From contig CM061065.1 in the NCBI GenBank assembly GCA_030762895.1, positions 83,895,607-83,959,606 of the forward strand: a stretch of 64,000 nt of DNA, read 5' to 3'. Below, piece by piece: positions 22,477-34,619 of this stretch. Position 1 is the first letter of the stretch; each line of letters opens with the position of its first letter. The notes beneath the pieces are model-generated. The model did not search any database. It worked only from the letters and a program-made list of their open reading frames with translations, and was not told the DNA's origin. A program made the translations under genes and the position numbers. Source of the stretch: Sophora flavescens (taxonomy: Eukaryota; Streptophyta; Magnoliopsida; Fabales; Fabaceae).

Positions 22477-22859
22477 ATCTGTCTTTCGATGATGATCTTA
22501 TTTCACTCTCTGTTTGATGATATGTTTTATTTATCTATCCTTGTTTGAGCCGTCTTTGTGGACTCAGTTTGTTTTCATAAGTTTTATTGAGCTATTGGAT
22601 GGACTCATTATGTTCTAATTGTTGGTTAATGTTCTTTTTATATCTGTGTGATTTATCTACTTTTACTTGTATGTTTTCTAGCTAAATGCCTCCCTAAAAG
22701 TACCAAAGTAACTTTCCTTTTTGATAATGATAAAAGGGGGAGAAATAACATAGAGCAAGTAGAAGTAACTTGAAGCAACATAGAAATATAGCAACTTAAA
22801 GAAAAAGAGAATAAGTTTGAAAAGAGCGAGAATGTATGTTAGGATAATGCCCTTCGCTG

Positions 22860-23016
22860 TTTTAAATATAGCATAAGTTTAGGGGGAGTCTCTAAACTTT
22901 CCTGGAAACAAAAGGCTTTTATTTATTAATGCTAATATTTTATCATCTTTTGTCTATTTTGCTTGTTCAATATAAAATCTTATGAAATGTTTGTCATCAT
23001 CAAAAATGGGGGTGAA
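22860..23016 (+). other. 3' untranslated end with polypurine tracts
   Basis: Purine-rich runs AAAAGGGGGAGAAA (near 22733) and TAGGGGGAG (near 22880), then AAAAATGGGGGTGAA directly before the 3' LTR. The last is the best candidate primer for plus-strand synthesis. Confidence 0.5.
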
Positions 23017-24198
23017 TGTTAAGTCATAAATCGTCTGACTCGTCATGCGTCTAACTCACTCCTGTGGCCCTTGTGTGTTTTAATGAACTCAAATATTAAG
23101 TAAATGATTTTACATTGAACCATATGAATGTTGCTAATCATCTACTTGAGTTGTGTAGTCAAAGCCTTCTATCATAAGCAGGTCAAGTCAACATAAGATT
23201 ATGAAAGAAGCAAATGGTTGCATACAAGCGTCCGAAGTATGACTCATCAAGCCCGCATCAACATCTTTCGACTTATCAAACTCCAAAGAAGAACAAGAAG
23301 CAGCAATATCGAAGCAGTATCAAAACAAAGCAAGCAATGACTGTCATCTTGACTAAAAGCTAAAGGAATTGGACTTACTCGATCAGGAGTAAATAATAGA
23401 GTAGAAAGATTCAAGCAATATTCTTATGAAAGGTTATTTGTCCTTACTTGATCGACTATCTTGATGACCAAAGAAGCATGAAGTCATCAGTCAGAGTAAT
23501 GATCAAAGTATTCAAAGGATGCAAACACTATCTTCTGAAGTAAGTTGTAAGAAGAAGAAGGATCAAGATTTCAGATCATAAAGTCTCACTTCCAAGATGC
23601 GTCTATCTCTCTCAGTATGCATCTCAGCCTCTGACAAAGTCAGAACCAATTCTTTGTCAGATTAAACGTGTTTGATTCAAAAGATATTCAAACATCCACA
23701 AGCTTAGAAGATGTGGAGCACCAAGTCACTTCTGTGATATTGAAGCACGCACCAAGGAGAAATGCTCTCTATGAAGAAATCACTTAATCTCTGATTCAAT
23801 GTTAAGAGTCATTTGAAATATAGTTAATTAAACTTGAAAGAAGTTTATTAATATATTTCTTATCTTCAATCAAAATCAGAGAAAGGAGAAAAGGGAAAAG
23901 GGAAAAGCTATAAAAAAGCATTCTTTATGTTAACAAAAGAAAAACTACTTTATCTGAGCCTTTCTAAGTGTTACACAAATAAGGAAAAAACGCTGCCCAA
24001 AGTCAGAAAAGCATATATGCTATACTCAGATATCAACAAGGAATCTTCAACGTTCTTCAAAGCATTTATTATCAAGTCAGAACGGCTATTTATCAAAGAT
24101 CAAAGGTGAAGACTCTCAAATGCATCTCAAAGGATATTTGTGATCAAGTATAAATAGAAGAAGTCGGAGACTGAACAACAAGTGATGTGATACAGTGA
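23017..24198 (+). repeat. 3' LTR of the SIRE-like element, truncated
   Basis: Aligns with 11358-12543 from TGTTAAGTCATAAA to GATACAGTGA, then stops. About 650 bp of LTR end are missing, and comparison with the second block copy shows that adjoining host sequence was lost too. The 60-codon frame at 23927 is inside the LTR and has no meaning as a gene. Confidence 0.85.
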
Positions 24199-24580
24199 AA
24201 AATGTGTTTTGATTAAAGAACACGTTTTTATTTTCACTATGCTATAAAAAACCATTAATAACACTTACTTTTGGGTTTTGATAGCGCTTTTGAATGCTAT
24301 TTATCTTTTCGCTATTACAGGGGTATTCAAAGGTAGCACTTTCAATGTGCTATCATAAATGTTCCTACAATAGCACCTTTTCAAGGAAATATTATTGTTT
24401 TGAAAACTAAGGTAGTGTGTCTAATAAGAAGTGATGTTGTAGGGTTAGACTAAGGTAATGCTTACTTTAAGAGTCACTATCTTAGTTACCCGTGAAGATA
24501 GCACTTGTTCAAGAAAGCGCTATCATAGTTGGGCCTAAGACAGCGTTTCGTTGGAGAAGCATTATTTATTCTCTATTTTT
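24199..24580 (+). repeat. Old duplicated block, copy 1, right part
   Basis: Resumes the match to 46060-46437: TGTTTTGATTAAAGAAC, GTATTCAAAGGTAG, TGTTCCTACAATAGC, GTGTCTAATAAGAAG, TTAAGAG(T/G)CACTATCTTAGTT and TGGAGAAG(C/T)(A/G)TTATTTATT. The repeated AGCGCTAT/GATAGCGC motifs resemble CACTA subterminal repeats, so this part may be an old CACTA remnant. Confidence 0.75.
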
Positions 24581-24938
24581 CTTTTAAAAATACTTTTGCT
24601 ACTTTCTCCACATACTTCTACATTCACATTTAATAAACAACATTCAACGTATGTCCCATATTTCACTATCAACTTGAACAAATTCATAAATACACATCAT
24701 GCGGGCAACACCAGATTTTATGAAACAAAATTGATGTTGCAAAAATTAGAGAACTTCTCATGAATATATATACCATAAAAATCAAAAATTGTCTCACAAT
24801 GTTCACTAGCACCTGAACACTTGGCATTTCAAAGAAGAGATGTGCATTCATAGGCATTACACTCAATTTTTCTAAATAGAACTTATATCCATGGATGAAC
24901 TTGATAAAATAAATAGAGTGTAAGACTTAATGAACAAT
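24581..24938. other. Unassigned AT-rich spacer
   Basis: No convincing coding, terminal repeat or RNA signal. It ends where the T1 Copia LTR begins. Confidence 0.4.
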
Positions 24939-25284
24939 TGATTTTGATGTATGACAAACATATCATTTAATGCATTTGCAAGTGTTTTTGGTATCCAATT
25001 GCAAAGACAGGTATGAAGCTAACTATGTCAAGTTCAATGAGCAATTTAACAGGAATATTCAAAGTGGAACTTGAAGAATTCAAAGAGGAACAAGCAAATA
25101 CAAGGATCATGAAATCATCAAGACAAAGTTCAAAGGAAGATTAGTTTTTAAGTCTTAGATAATTATAAGGGAAAAACCTCTATTACTCAAATGATAGCTC
25201 TTTGAAAATGCATAAAGAAAATCATTTTCAAATCATGCATAAAAAGAATAAGTTTTAAAAAGAAAATGATTTTTACAAAATTAA

Positions 25285-25610
25285 CACTAGTGCAGGAAGT
25301 GTTTTTTACGTCAGTCAAAATTGATTTTGGACGTCTGAATAATGCCTGACGTTATTGGAGCAGTCGTTAAAAGTGTAACTTTTTACATCAGTTCAAAACT
25401 GACGTACACTTTTAACGTCAGTTGATGACATAACTGACGTTAAAAGCTATTTTTTTTAAAAAATAACTTTTAACGTCAGTTGTTTCAGTCAACTGACGTT
25501 AAAGCTTAACTTTTAACGTCAATTTTTTAGTACAACTGACGTTAAAAGCCATTTTTTTTTAAAAAAAATTACTTTTAACATCAGTTGACGTTAAAGGCTT
25601 TGTTTTTTTT
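25285..25610. repeat. CACTA left subterminal repeat array
   Basis: At least eight copies of (TTTT)AACGTCAGTT or its complement in both orientations, some separated by A/T runs. Subterminal repeats of CACTA elements bind TNPA-type protein during transposition. Confidence 0.85.
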
Positions 25611-26199
25611 TTTTTTAATTCTGTTACAATATATCCCTTCCCCCAGCTATCCCTGCATTCAGTAAATAGTCCAATCCAGTAAATAGTCTAGTAACAATCC
25701 AATATTTCACTTAAATTTCATTAATAAAAGAAAAGTATATATATATACAAAGGAACAAATGGGGGGATAAAAAACCAAAACCCCATAAAAAACATAACTA
25801 AAAGTTTCTATACTAATTACTACACACCTACATATAAGTTTCTATACTAATTACAAACTACACATATTCTATATACTCCTGAGGTATACTTGCGGGCAAT
25901 CATTTCTCTTTAGCATACTTGAAGAAAAACTCTGCAAACCGCGTCCTCAAGTCTTTGAACTCTTTTTTTTCAAGAGGAGATTGGTCACTGTTAAAAGCTT
26001 GCACACGTTCAAATAAATCATGGCAACATTAATTAACGCAATGAAAATGAAAACTAAAATATATAATCAAATAAGTTGTTTAATTAATTATTATTACCTT
26101 CTTCCATCTTTCCGTAATACATGCGGAGACTATGTTCAGCATATGTTGCATCACATAATATCCACACTACCAAACGTCATTCTGAAAGCGAGACTACAA

Positions 26200-29100
26200 C
26201 AACAACAACAACCACCAAGCCTTATCCCACTAGGTGGGGTCGGCTACATCGATCATACGACGCCATAATGTTCTATCATGAATCATGTCAATAGTTAAAT
26301 CATTGGCCTCCAAATCTTTCTTAATAGTTTCTCCTATAGTTTTTCTTGGCCTACCTCCGCTTCTAGCTATTGGATTGCCCTCCACCCGGTCCACTCTCCT
26401 TACTACAGAATCTAAAGGTCTCCTCCATACATGCCCAAACCACCTAAGTCGAGATTCAACCATCTTTTCTACAATAGGTGCTACCCCAACTCTCTCTCTA
26501 ATGCTTTCATTCCTAATCCTATCACGTATAGTTTTTCCGCTCATCCAGCGCAACATTCTCATCTCTGCTACATTGATTTTACTCTCGTGTTGATTTTTTA
26601 ACGCCCAACACTCCGTTCCATACAACATCGCGTGTCTAATAGCTGTACAGTAAAATTTTCCTTTTAGCTTAAGAGGTACCTTTTTATCACACAAAAAACC
26701 CGAAGCCTTCCTCCATTTCGACCACCCTGATTGAATCTGATGGTTTACATCTCCCTCAATTTCTCCGTCATTTTGTATAATAGACCCAAGATATTTAAAC
26801 CATGTGACTTGTGATATGTTGTGGTCTTCAACTTTCACCTCTAAGCTAGAGGTGTTTCGCCTTTTGCTAAACTTACATTCCATATACTCCGTCTTGCTTC
26901 TACTCAAACGGAAGCCATGTGCTTCTAAAGCTTGTCTCCAAGTCTCCAACCTTCCATTTATATCATCTCTCGACTCTCCAACTAGAACTATATCATCTGC
27001 GAAAAGCATGCATCGCGGTGCTGGCTCTTGAATGTGCTCCGTAAGTACATCCAAGACCAAGGTAAAAAGATAGGGGCTTAAAGCTGACCCTTGGTGCAGA
27101 CCTATGGTTATTGGGAAATCTTCTGTGGCTCCACCCTACGTTCTCACACTGGTCGTGACCTTCTCATACATATCCTTGATATCTCGAATATATGTAATCC
27201 GAACACCTTTCATTTCTAGGGCTTTCCACAAAACCTCTCTTGGCACCCTATCATACGCTTTCTCCAAATCAATGAAGGCCATGTGTAAATCTTTTTGATC
27301 CCTTCGATATTGTTCCATCACTCATCGTAGCAAGTAAATTGCTTCCATGGTCGACCTCCTGGGCATAAAACCAAATTGGTTGTCAGTGATTTTGGTTTCT
27401 TTTCTTAGTCTCCGTTCAAGCACCCTTTCCCATAGCTTCATAGTATGACTCATAAGCTTAACCCCCCTATAATTTGCGCAATTTTGTATATCTCCCTTAT
27501 TCTTGTAAATCGGAACTAAAGTTCTTCTCCTCCATTTGTCCGACATTTTCTTTGACCTCATAATATCGTTAAAAAACTTCGTGAGTCAACTAATGCCTCT
27601 ACTTCCAAGACTCTTCCATACCTCCACAGATATATTGTCTGGTCCAACTGCTTTGCCATTACCCATCCTTCTCAAAGCTTCTTTTACCTCATGCTCTTGG
27701 ATTCTATGATAAAAAGTGTAATTTTGGTCCTCCTCTTTGATGTCAAGCACCCGTGAGCATAATAAAACTTCAAATCCTTCATTAAATAACTTGCGGAAAT
27801 AATTCTTCCATCTATCTTTAATATCTTGTTCCTTAACCAAAACTCTACCTTCTTTATCCTTAATACACTTCACTTGGTCCAAGTATCTTGTCTTTGTTTC
27901 CCTATTTTTAGCAAGCCTATAAATAGATTTCTCACCATCTTTGGTGCCTAAGGATTGGTACAACCCGTCAAAAGCTTTAGTTCTAGCTTCGCTCACTGCC
28001 TTCTTGGTCTCTTTTTTAGCCACCTTATAATTTTCACAATTTTCAGCATTTTTACATAAAGACCAAGCTTTAAAACATTCCCTTTTAACCCGAACCTTAG
28101 CTTGCACACTTTCATCCCACCACCAGGATTCTTTACCCCTAGGTCCAAATCCTCTTGATTCACCAAGCATCTCTATAGCTACCTTCCTAATCCCCTTGGC
28201 CATCTTGTTCCACATATAATTTGCACTTCCGTTTGCCTCCCAAAACCCTCCCTCCAAAACCTTGTGTTGGAAGATCTTTTGTTTTTTACCCTTCAGTTGC
28301 CACCACTTGATCCTTGAAACCTTTTCGTGGCCTCTTCTCTTCACACTCCTCTTAACTCTTACATCCATAACCAAGACTCTATGTTGGGTAGTCAAGCTCT
28401 CTCCAGGTATGACTTTACAGTCCAAGCAAATCTTTCTATCCGATCTCCTAATAAGAAAGAAATCTATTTGAGATCTTGTCACCCCACTTTTGTACGTGAT
28501 AAGATGCTCCTCACGTTTCCTAAAATAGATATTGGCTATAGTAAGATCGAAAGCAGATGAAAAGTCCAGAACAGACTTGCCTTTACCATTTACCTCCCCT
28601 AGGCCATATCCCCAATGCAAACCGTCGTAACCTCTAGGTGCCCTCCCTACATGCCCATTTAGATCCCCTCCTAAGAAAATCTTTTCACCTAGCGGTATTT
28701 CCTGAATAAGGCCTTCTAAGTCCTCCTAAAATTTTACCTTGAAGTGTTCTTCTAACCTTACCTGAGGTGCATAAGCACTAATCACATTAAAGGTGTCTTG
28801 TTCCACTACAAATTTTAGGGCAATGATCCTATCTCCAACCCTTTTTACATCCACAATATCATTCTTCCAATATTTATCCACAATTATGCCCACCCCATTT
28901 CTCGATTTTACTTTGCCAGTGTACCAAAGCTTAAAACCCGAAGAGTCTAATTCCTTTGCCTTTTCTCCCACCCACTTAGTTTCTTGTAGGCACATGAAAT
29001 TGATCCTCCTCCTAATCATAGTGTCAACTATTTCTATTGATTTACCTGTAAGTGTGCCTATATTCCAAGTTCCAAAGCAAATCCTACTATCGTGAACTAG

Positions 29101-29388
29101 CTTCTTTACCCACACTCGTTCACAAAAATGTGGGAACCCTTGCTTATTTTTCACTACATCCAGGCGGCGATGAGCGACCCTTGTTCATTTGACACTATAC
29201 TCAAGCTATACATCGCGTTGCTTCTGGGCAATGACCTAGCATTAACATTATTACGTCGTTGATCCATGTCATAGAGATTCGACAAAGTTTTACGTTGGCT
29301 GTCGATGGCCTAACACAACCCTCTCCTTTTATCCGGGCTTGGGACCGGCTATGTTTAGCTTTGTCACAAAGCACAACATAGGCAGGAT
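26200..29388 (-). mobile_element. RTE-clade LINE inside the CACTA element
   Basis: A 20-bp target duplication, TTCTGAAAGCGAGACTACAA, flanks it (26180-26199 and 29389-29408). The minus-strand 3' end is a TTG microsatellite (TTGTTGTTGTTG) rather than poly-A, characteristic of RTE elements, preceded by GCCGACCCCACCTAGTGGG. The body is about 3.19 kb, close to full length, with a 5' region before the ORF. One ORF carries endonuclease and reverse transcriptase; no separate ORF1. Confidence 0.93.
26230..29154 (-). pseudogene. RTE endonuclease-reverse transcriptase ORF with four stops
   Basis: One reading phase runs the whole length without frameshift. N-terminal part: apurinic-type endonuclease (CFGTWNIGTLTGKS, CLQETKWVG, VISAYAPQ). 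Then a linker and reverse transcriptase: GNGKAVGPDNIS, NYRGVKLMSHTMK, FGFMPRRST, AFIDLEKAYDRVPR and the catalytic FADDIVLV. C-terminal part: MLRWMSGKTIRDRIRN and RLRWFGHVWRRP, typical of plant RTE. In-frame stops lie at 28726-28728 (TAG), 27586-27588 (TGA), 27322-27324 (TGA) and 27136-27138 (TAG). The protein nicks DNA and copies LINE RNA at the target. Recently dead rather than ancient. Confidence 0.92.
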
Positions 29389-32280
29389 TTCTGAAAGCGA
29401 GACTACAAAAGTAATGAAATTTAATGTCAGTTAAATAAACATATATATTTGGAATTTGTAATTAGTAATTCTAATATTATATACTATTTAACAAACTATC
29501 AACCATGAGGATAATCCAATCAGGATTTCCTTTAAACTTAAGAGTCCTACTCCTCCCGCTAGCACAACTCAAACTACAAGTCTTGATGTGTACTATCATA
29601 AAAAGAATATTCATGTCAATAACCAATTCATCATGTGTCGCATAAAATTAAAGTAAATGTTAAAATTTAAATTATATAGAAGATTAATTACTAACCTATT
29701 GATAGGTTCCACCACCTCCCGTGGCGGGTTCTTGTGGAGAGAGCATAGGAAGATGACAAGTATGCCTGGCGGGGATGAATTACGAGCAACTACCAATGCC
29801 TGCTCATTATGTACGGTGACAGATATATCTCCTTGCGATCATCATCTCCCATTAATCTCATTAAGTACGATGTGACTTCGTTGCGATTGTCAAAGAATTC
29901 AGGTGAAGAGAGTTGGGCTCTAAGAAGCCGAATAGGTTGGAGCCCCTCTCGAGTTGAAGTCGATGGAGATACCTACGATATGAATAGAGTAAATCATAAA
30001 ATTCAAATAAAATATATAAATTAAATTAATTATAAAATTATAAAGCATACTTACGTCGACCAAAGACTCACAATCATGGTGGATAGTTGATGGCCATCAT
30101 TGCAAAGATACCCAATATCATCACAATCGAATACAAATCCAAGCTCATGCTCATGAAGTGGGCATGCCAGTCAACCATCATGCTCCAACTCCCATTGAAA
30201 AATCACTGGCGCATAATCCTCGCCAATAGAGAACAAGCGAGTCATGAGAGACATCTTACCCGCCTTTACCTTCAATATTAAATAAATCAGGTATATAAGT
30301 TGTTGATAATTAAATAAAAAATAGTAATTAATTGACAAATTTGCACATTAATAATTAATATATACCTTCTGTGCCAACTCGAGCTCCCACTGCGCCAGCT
30401 CAAACTCCCGTCGTTTCGCTTCCAACTCAATCTCACGGCGTCAGACCTCCAACTCCCACTCCCTATCTGCCAACTCATCCACCTCCACACGTGTCCTATT
30501 GTAGCTCTCTTTTGTGCTCACATGTGAAGGGTTGGTAGGTCCCGTGGTGTCCTGGGAACCCACGAAGGAAGGCTCCCTAATAAGCGCCTGCTTAAAATTT
30601 GGGTTAGATAAGAAGCGACTCATCAGCTGGTCTGTAATGGCCGGGTCGAAAAGGAGCTTGTGTAACGGTTTCTGTAAGTGTATCCTCATCGACGACCCGC
30701 CTTCGTGAAGTAGACTTGCCATAATATTCTTTGATGCCCACCATCTCTAGAACACCGATCACCCGACCAGGATGGTCGTCCTTGCCTAGAGCAGTGAGCA
30801 ATATGTCCCGGTGTCCAGAAGGGACGAATGAGCCATGTGAGCATTTTTCCTTAAGCTCCATCTACAATGAAGAATTGAAAAAACATGTAATAGAAAGGTG
30901 TTCCTTAAAAATATCAACCATATACAAATATCAACTACAAATGCATATAGTTAGTTACTTACAATCTAATCTGCCACATCGCGAGTGGCTTCAGCTTTAA
31001 AAGAGCCTTTCTTTGTCATCCGGCTGGCTAACCAGACATCCTCGTCCAGGATGTCTGACGGAGAACTAACTGGTGTGCCCTCAGGCACCTCTCCACGTGC
31101 TATCCTCGTGGCCATCTCCTCCTACTTCGCCCCCAGCTTCTCCGCCATCATCTCGTCGATCCTAGTGGAGTACCCACCCTTGGACAAGGTATGGGTGTGG
31201 ACGTTCTTAGCTTGATTCTGCCTACCCCTCTTCGCCTTAGCCTGTTTAAACAAAAACACATAATTAATAGAGTTAAATACATTTAATTTCTTTACTTAAA
31301 TGTTCTCTAAGAAGCATAAATAAATTAACTTCATCAACTAACCTGAAATTTGTCCTCATGTCGAATCCTAACAAAGGCATCCCATGTCTCCCTATCAATC
31401 CATGGGTAATCCAAGAACATCTTATCAAGCTTCTTCTTCCCATATTCATAGAACCTAGTAATATCATGCTTGAACCCACTCCAGCACCTTGCCCCTAATA
31501 AGAGCCATTTCACCCGATGATGCTCGTCATTCGGCACGGTCCAAGTTATCTACACATTAAATACATAACAAACATGATGAATTAGAAATCGAATAATTAT
31601 TTAATAATGTACATCAAAAGAATGTAAAAGTAAAATACCATGATAGCCTCCCAAATCTGATCCTTAACGTTCTGTGGAACGTCATCCCAATGGTTGTATA
31701 AGATGCTAACGTGCTGCTTGGTTTGTTGAATCACCCACAATTTAAATTCTCTAGCACGGGGGCCATGGGGCTTTAGTTTAGCATCAAAGGAAACCTCAAG
31801 CTTCTAACCACTTTTCCTAGCCTTCTCTAACTTCTTCAATGACGTGGCTCCTCTACCCCGTTTCCTCCGAGACTGTGATGTCTGTTTGGACAAAAAAATT
31901 GTTAAATTAGAGGGTTATGTATAACAAGGATAAATAAAGAATATATAAAGAACTTAAACTTAAATTATAAATAAATAATAAAGATAGTATATAACATGTA
32001 AACTTACAGTATCATCAGGTGTAGGCCCCATAGTGTCTTGCGTAAGCCCCATAATGTCCTGTCGTGCATGCGTGTCCGAGTCATCCATGTGTATGCCTGT
32101 TCAGAAACGGTAAATATTAAAATATGTTTTTTTAACATGGATAACTAAAGATAAAGATAAAGATAAATACATATGGATAAATAAAAATAAATCAAAACTA
32201 ACATGGATAAATAAGACGTTTGCCTTAAAAGAACAAAACTCACACTATAATCAAGTTTAAATTACCTATATCAATATCCC

Positions 32281-33660
32281 TTATTGATGATCATCACGAG
32301 TGGCATGTACATCGTCCACCTATGTTTCCTCAATTATAGTAGGCATGTTTGTTGAAAAAGAAGGAGTCTCAGGAATATCAAGAGTTGAATCTTGATTTTC
32401 ATCACTGCCATTATGCATGCTTTTTCCTTGGAGAACCACGAACAACCTTTTGTTAGAAGGATTAGTGATGTAGAACACTTGTTTTGCTTAGGAAGCCATA
32501 ATGAAAGGCTCATTTGTATGACCTAACTTGCAAAGGTCTACCAATGTAAACCCCTATTCGTCGGTTTGCACACCACCTTTACTATCAACCTACTTACATT
32601 TAAAAACCGGCACTGTAAGCTTAGTGTAATCGAGCACCCAAAGTATGGACACCACCTTTACTACTCATGTTACCATATAGATTCATTACATCCGTAGCAA
32701 GTCCAAGCCTTAGGTTTCTTGGCTCATCGACAAAATCCGAAAACAAAGTATCAATATTCTTCTATTGCACAAAATCAGCCGGATGGCAAACCTTTCCATC
32801 ACGTTTCCTCTCATCATGATGCCATCTAAGATTCTTCGCATCTTTCACATTGGCAAACAATCGCTTGAACCTTGGAATTATTTGAAGATACCACAACACC
32901 TTCGTAGGAGGACCCTTTTTTCTCACATCACATATCGAATCATCAAGATCATCACCATCCTTCACTTTGTATCATGATAACCCACACTTCGGGCAATCGT
33001 GATTGTCTTCATAAACACCGGTGTACAATATGCAATCATTGGGGCATGCGTGTATCTTCTTATACTCCATACCCATCGGACACAATACCTTCTGGGCCTC
33101 ATAGTTACGGTCAGGTAATGTGTTGCCCTCCGGAAGCAAGTCTTTCAACACTTCAAGCAATTCGATGAAGCTTTTATCAGGCCAACCATTTCTCGCCTTC
33201 ACACAAACCAATTTTAACACTGCTGACAACCGTGTATGAGTAGTACACTTGGGATACAAAGGCTTATCCGCATCACCGCACAACCTATCATACAAATGTG
33301 CTCGCTGAAAAGATTCTTGTCCAATATCATGGATCATGTCCTCTACTCGATCATCCTCCATATCTTCGTCAACGTCCTCACTTTGGGAGACACTTGCCTT
33401 AGTACTTAACAACACATCACCATTCCATATCCATCTTGTATAACTCAAGCAAATCCCAAAAAAAATCAGATGAGTACGTATATCCTTCACCGTACATTTC
33501 CTCGTATTTAAACACTTGACACAAGGACAACAGAACATTCTGTTACTATTAGGAACATTCCTTTGAGAAAATTCTATAAACTCTCCCACTACCTTCAAAT
33601 GCTCATCACTTGTGCGCTTACAAACCATCCAACTACGATCCCTAGCTAGATAGGTTCTGT
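32281..33660 (-). pseudogene. CACTA TNP2-type transposase with central deletion
   Basis: Begins near 33660 with DRSWM, the transposase-associated domain (CPCVKCLNTRKC, RWIWNGD). It continues as the N-terminal part of transposase_21 (YKKIHACPNDCILYTG, CPKCGLS, VLWYLQIIPRFKRLF, LRWHHDERKRDGK). After LGLATDVMNLYGNMSSK the text jumps to the DUF4216 region (DYTKLTVPVFKCK ... GFTLVDLCKLGHTNEPF), so most of the catalytic core is gone. Stops occur at three places in the DUF4216 part. Ends near 32281. TNP2 cuts the element ends in intact copies; this one cannot. Confidence 0.8.
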
Positions 33661-34619
33661 AGATATACACACATATATCCAATATAAGCACAATATAAGT
33701 GTTTCCAAAGACTTGCCTACTTTTTTAAGAAAACCCGAGACAATATTCAACATTCCATAAAAAATGAGGTTCCTGTCCCTCTCTTTAGTGAACTTTTTGT
33801 ATCTATTCTCGGACTTAAAAAATGAACTAAAAAAATGACAAATCATGTTTATTTTTTAATACTTGACCAACCTTTATGCTTACGTAACCTATGTTAGAGA
33901 TACGCTATGACTTATCACACATACTCACAGAAATAGCATAGGAAATAATGATTTATTTGCCTCAGATAAATATAAAACCTATGATACTAATGTTCATTTA
34001 GACAAGCCTATGCCAGATTAAGCACCAACATACAGTTCAGTGCATTCCCTAAACAAGCAACAACATATAGTTCAGTATAGTTCAATGCATTCCTAAATTT
34101 ACTTAACATAAAAAATGCAGCCCATATATAAATTACAGGAACATAACAACCTCAAGAAACAGTTTCAACTAATCCAAAATCCAACAAGCAAACATACACA
34201 AATTGAGAAAAACAAAAGGTTCTACAAGCAAGTTCTAACAATTGAAAAGAAAGACAAGAAAAGAAAAAAGTGAAGAGATTAGGGTTCAGTGCCTTATAGA
34301 TGGGAGATGGAAAGGCACTCGAGTAGTGGTGACCGCGTGCGGTTCAGATCCTGCTAAAGATGGGAGAGGGAGTTGTGAAAGATTAGGGTAAGGGCACACG
34401 ATGAAGAGGAGAGAGAGAGTGGGAGAGATAGAGATAGAGAGAGGTAACTACCGATGGAGAGGACCTCGTGGTGGTGGTGGTGGAGACAAGCACTCGGTGG
34501 AGAGGAGATCACTTGGAAAGGTTAGGGCAGAGAAGGTTTGAGAGAGAACAGAGAACAAAGAAGGTGTGAGTGAAAGTGGAAGCTGAAAGGCACGCGGGTA
34601 ACGTATAGTTGCTAGAAAA
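33661..34619 (-). other. CACTA 5' leader region
   Basis: Upstream of TNP2 in the sense direction. No coding signal supported. It includes a GA-rich stretch (34400-34445, GAGAGAGAGTGGGAGAG) of the sort found in plant leaders and promoters. Confidence 0.4.

Larger units (their letters stand above)
11358..24198 (+). mobile_element. SIRE/Maximus-like Copia element, pol deleted, with nested insertions
   Basis: Two LTRs starting TGTTAAGTCATAAA (11358 and 23017) flank an internal region of about 4.9 kb. The primer-binding site TGGTATCAGAGC (18082-18093) matches initiator tRNA-Met. Gag-like coding (18144-19310) comes next, then directly an envelope-like ORF region (19894-22476). Protease, integrase, RT and RNase H are absent, so it could only have moved in trans. 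The 3' LTR is truncated at 24198 and no TSD remains; the 5' flank is ATATC. A 4-kb solo LTR and a TRIM interrupt the 5' LTR. The lineage follows from the tRNA-Met PBS, SIRE-type gag and env-like ORF. Confidence 0.8.
25880..32060 (-). pseudogene. CACTA TNPA-type gene remnant (interrupted)
   Basis: Pieces on the minus strand, in sense order: 31880-31640 and 31555-31334 resemble plant transposase_24 (AREFKLWV, then VPNDEHHRVKWLLLGARCW and FLDYPWIDRETWDAFV). 30861-30441 contains SHGSFVPSGHRDILLTALG, typical of TNPA-like proteins, and a coiled region. 29960-29700 carries an Ulp1-like segment (EIYLSPYIMSRHW followed by a stop, then LLVI). 26000-25880 holds the C-terminus (KKEFKDLRTRFAEFFFKYAKEK). 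Stops and frame changes are scattered. Exon limits are not certain, and the LINE lies in a probable intron. The protein would bind the subterminal repeats. Confidence 0.6.

Noticed and set aside
26285..27031. Plus-strand frames across the LINE
   Set aside because: They are antisense to the reverse transcriptase ORF, whose catalytic motifs settle the strand.
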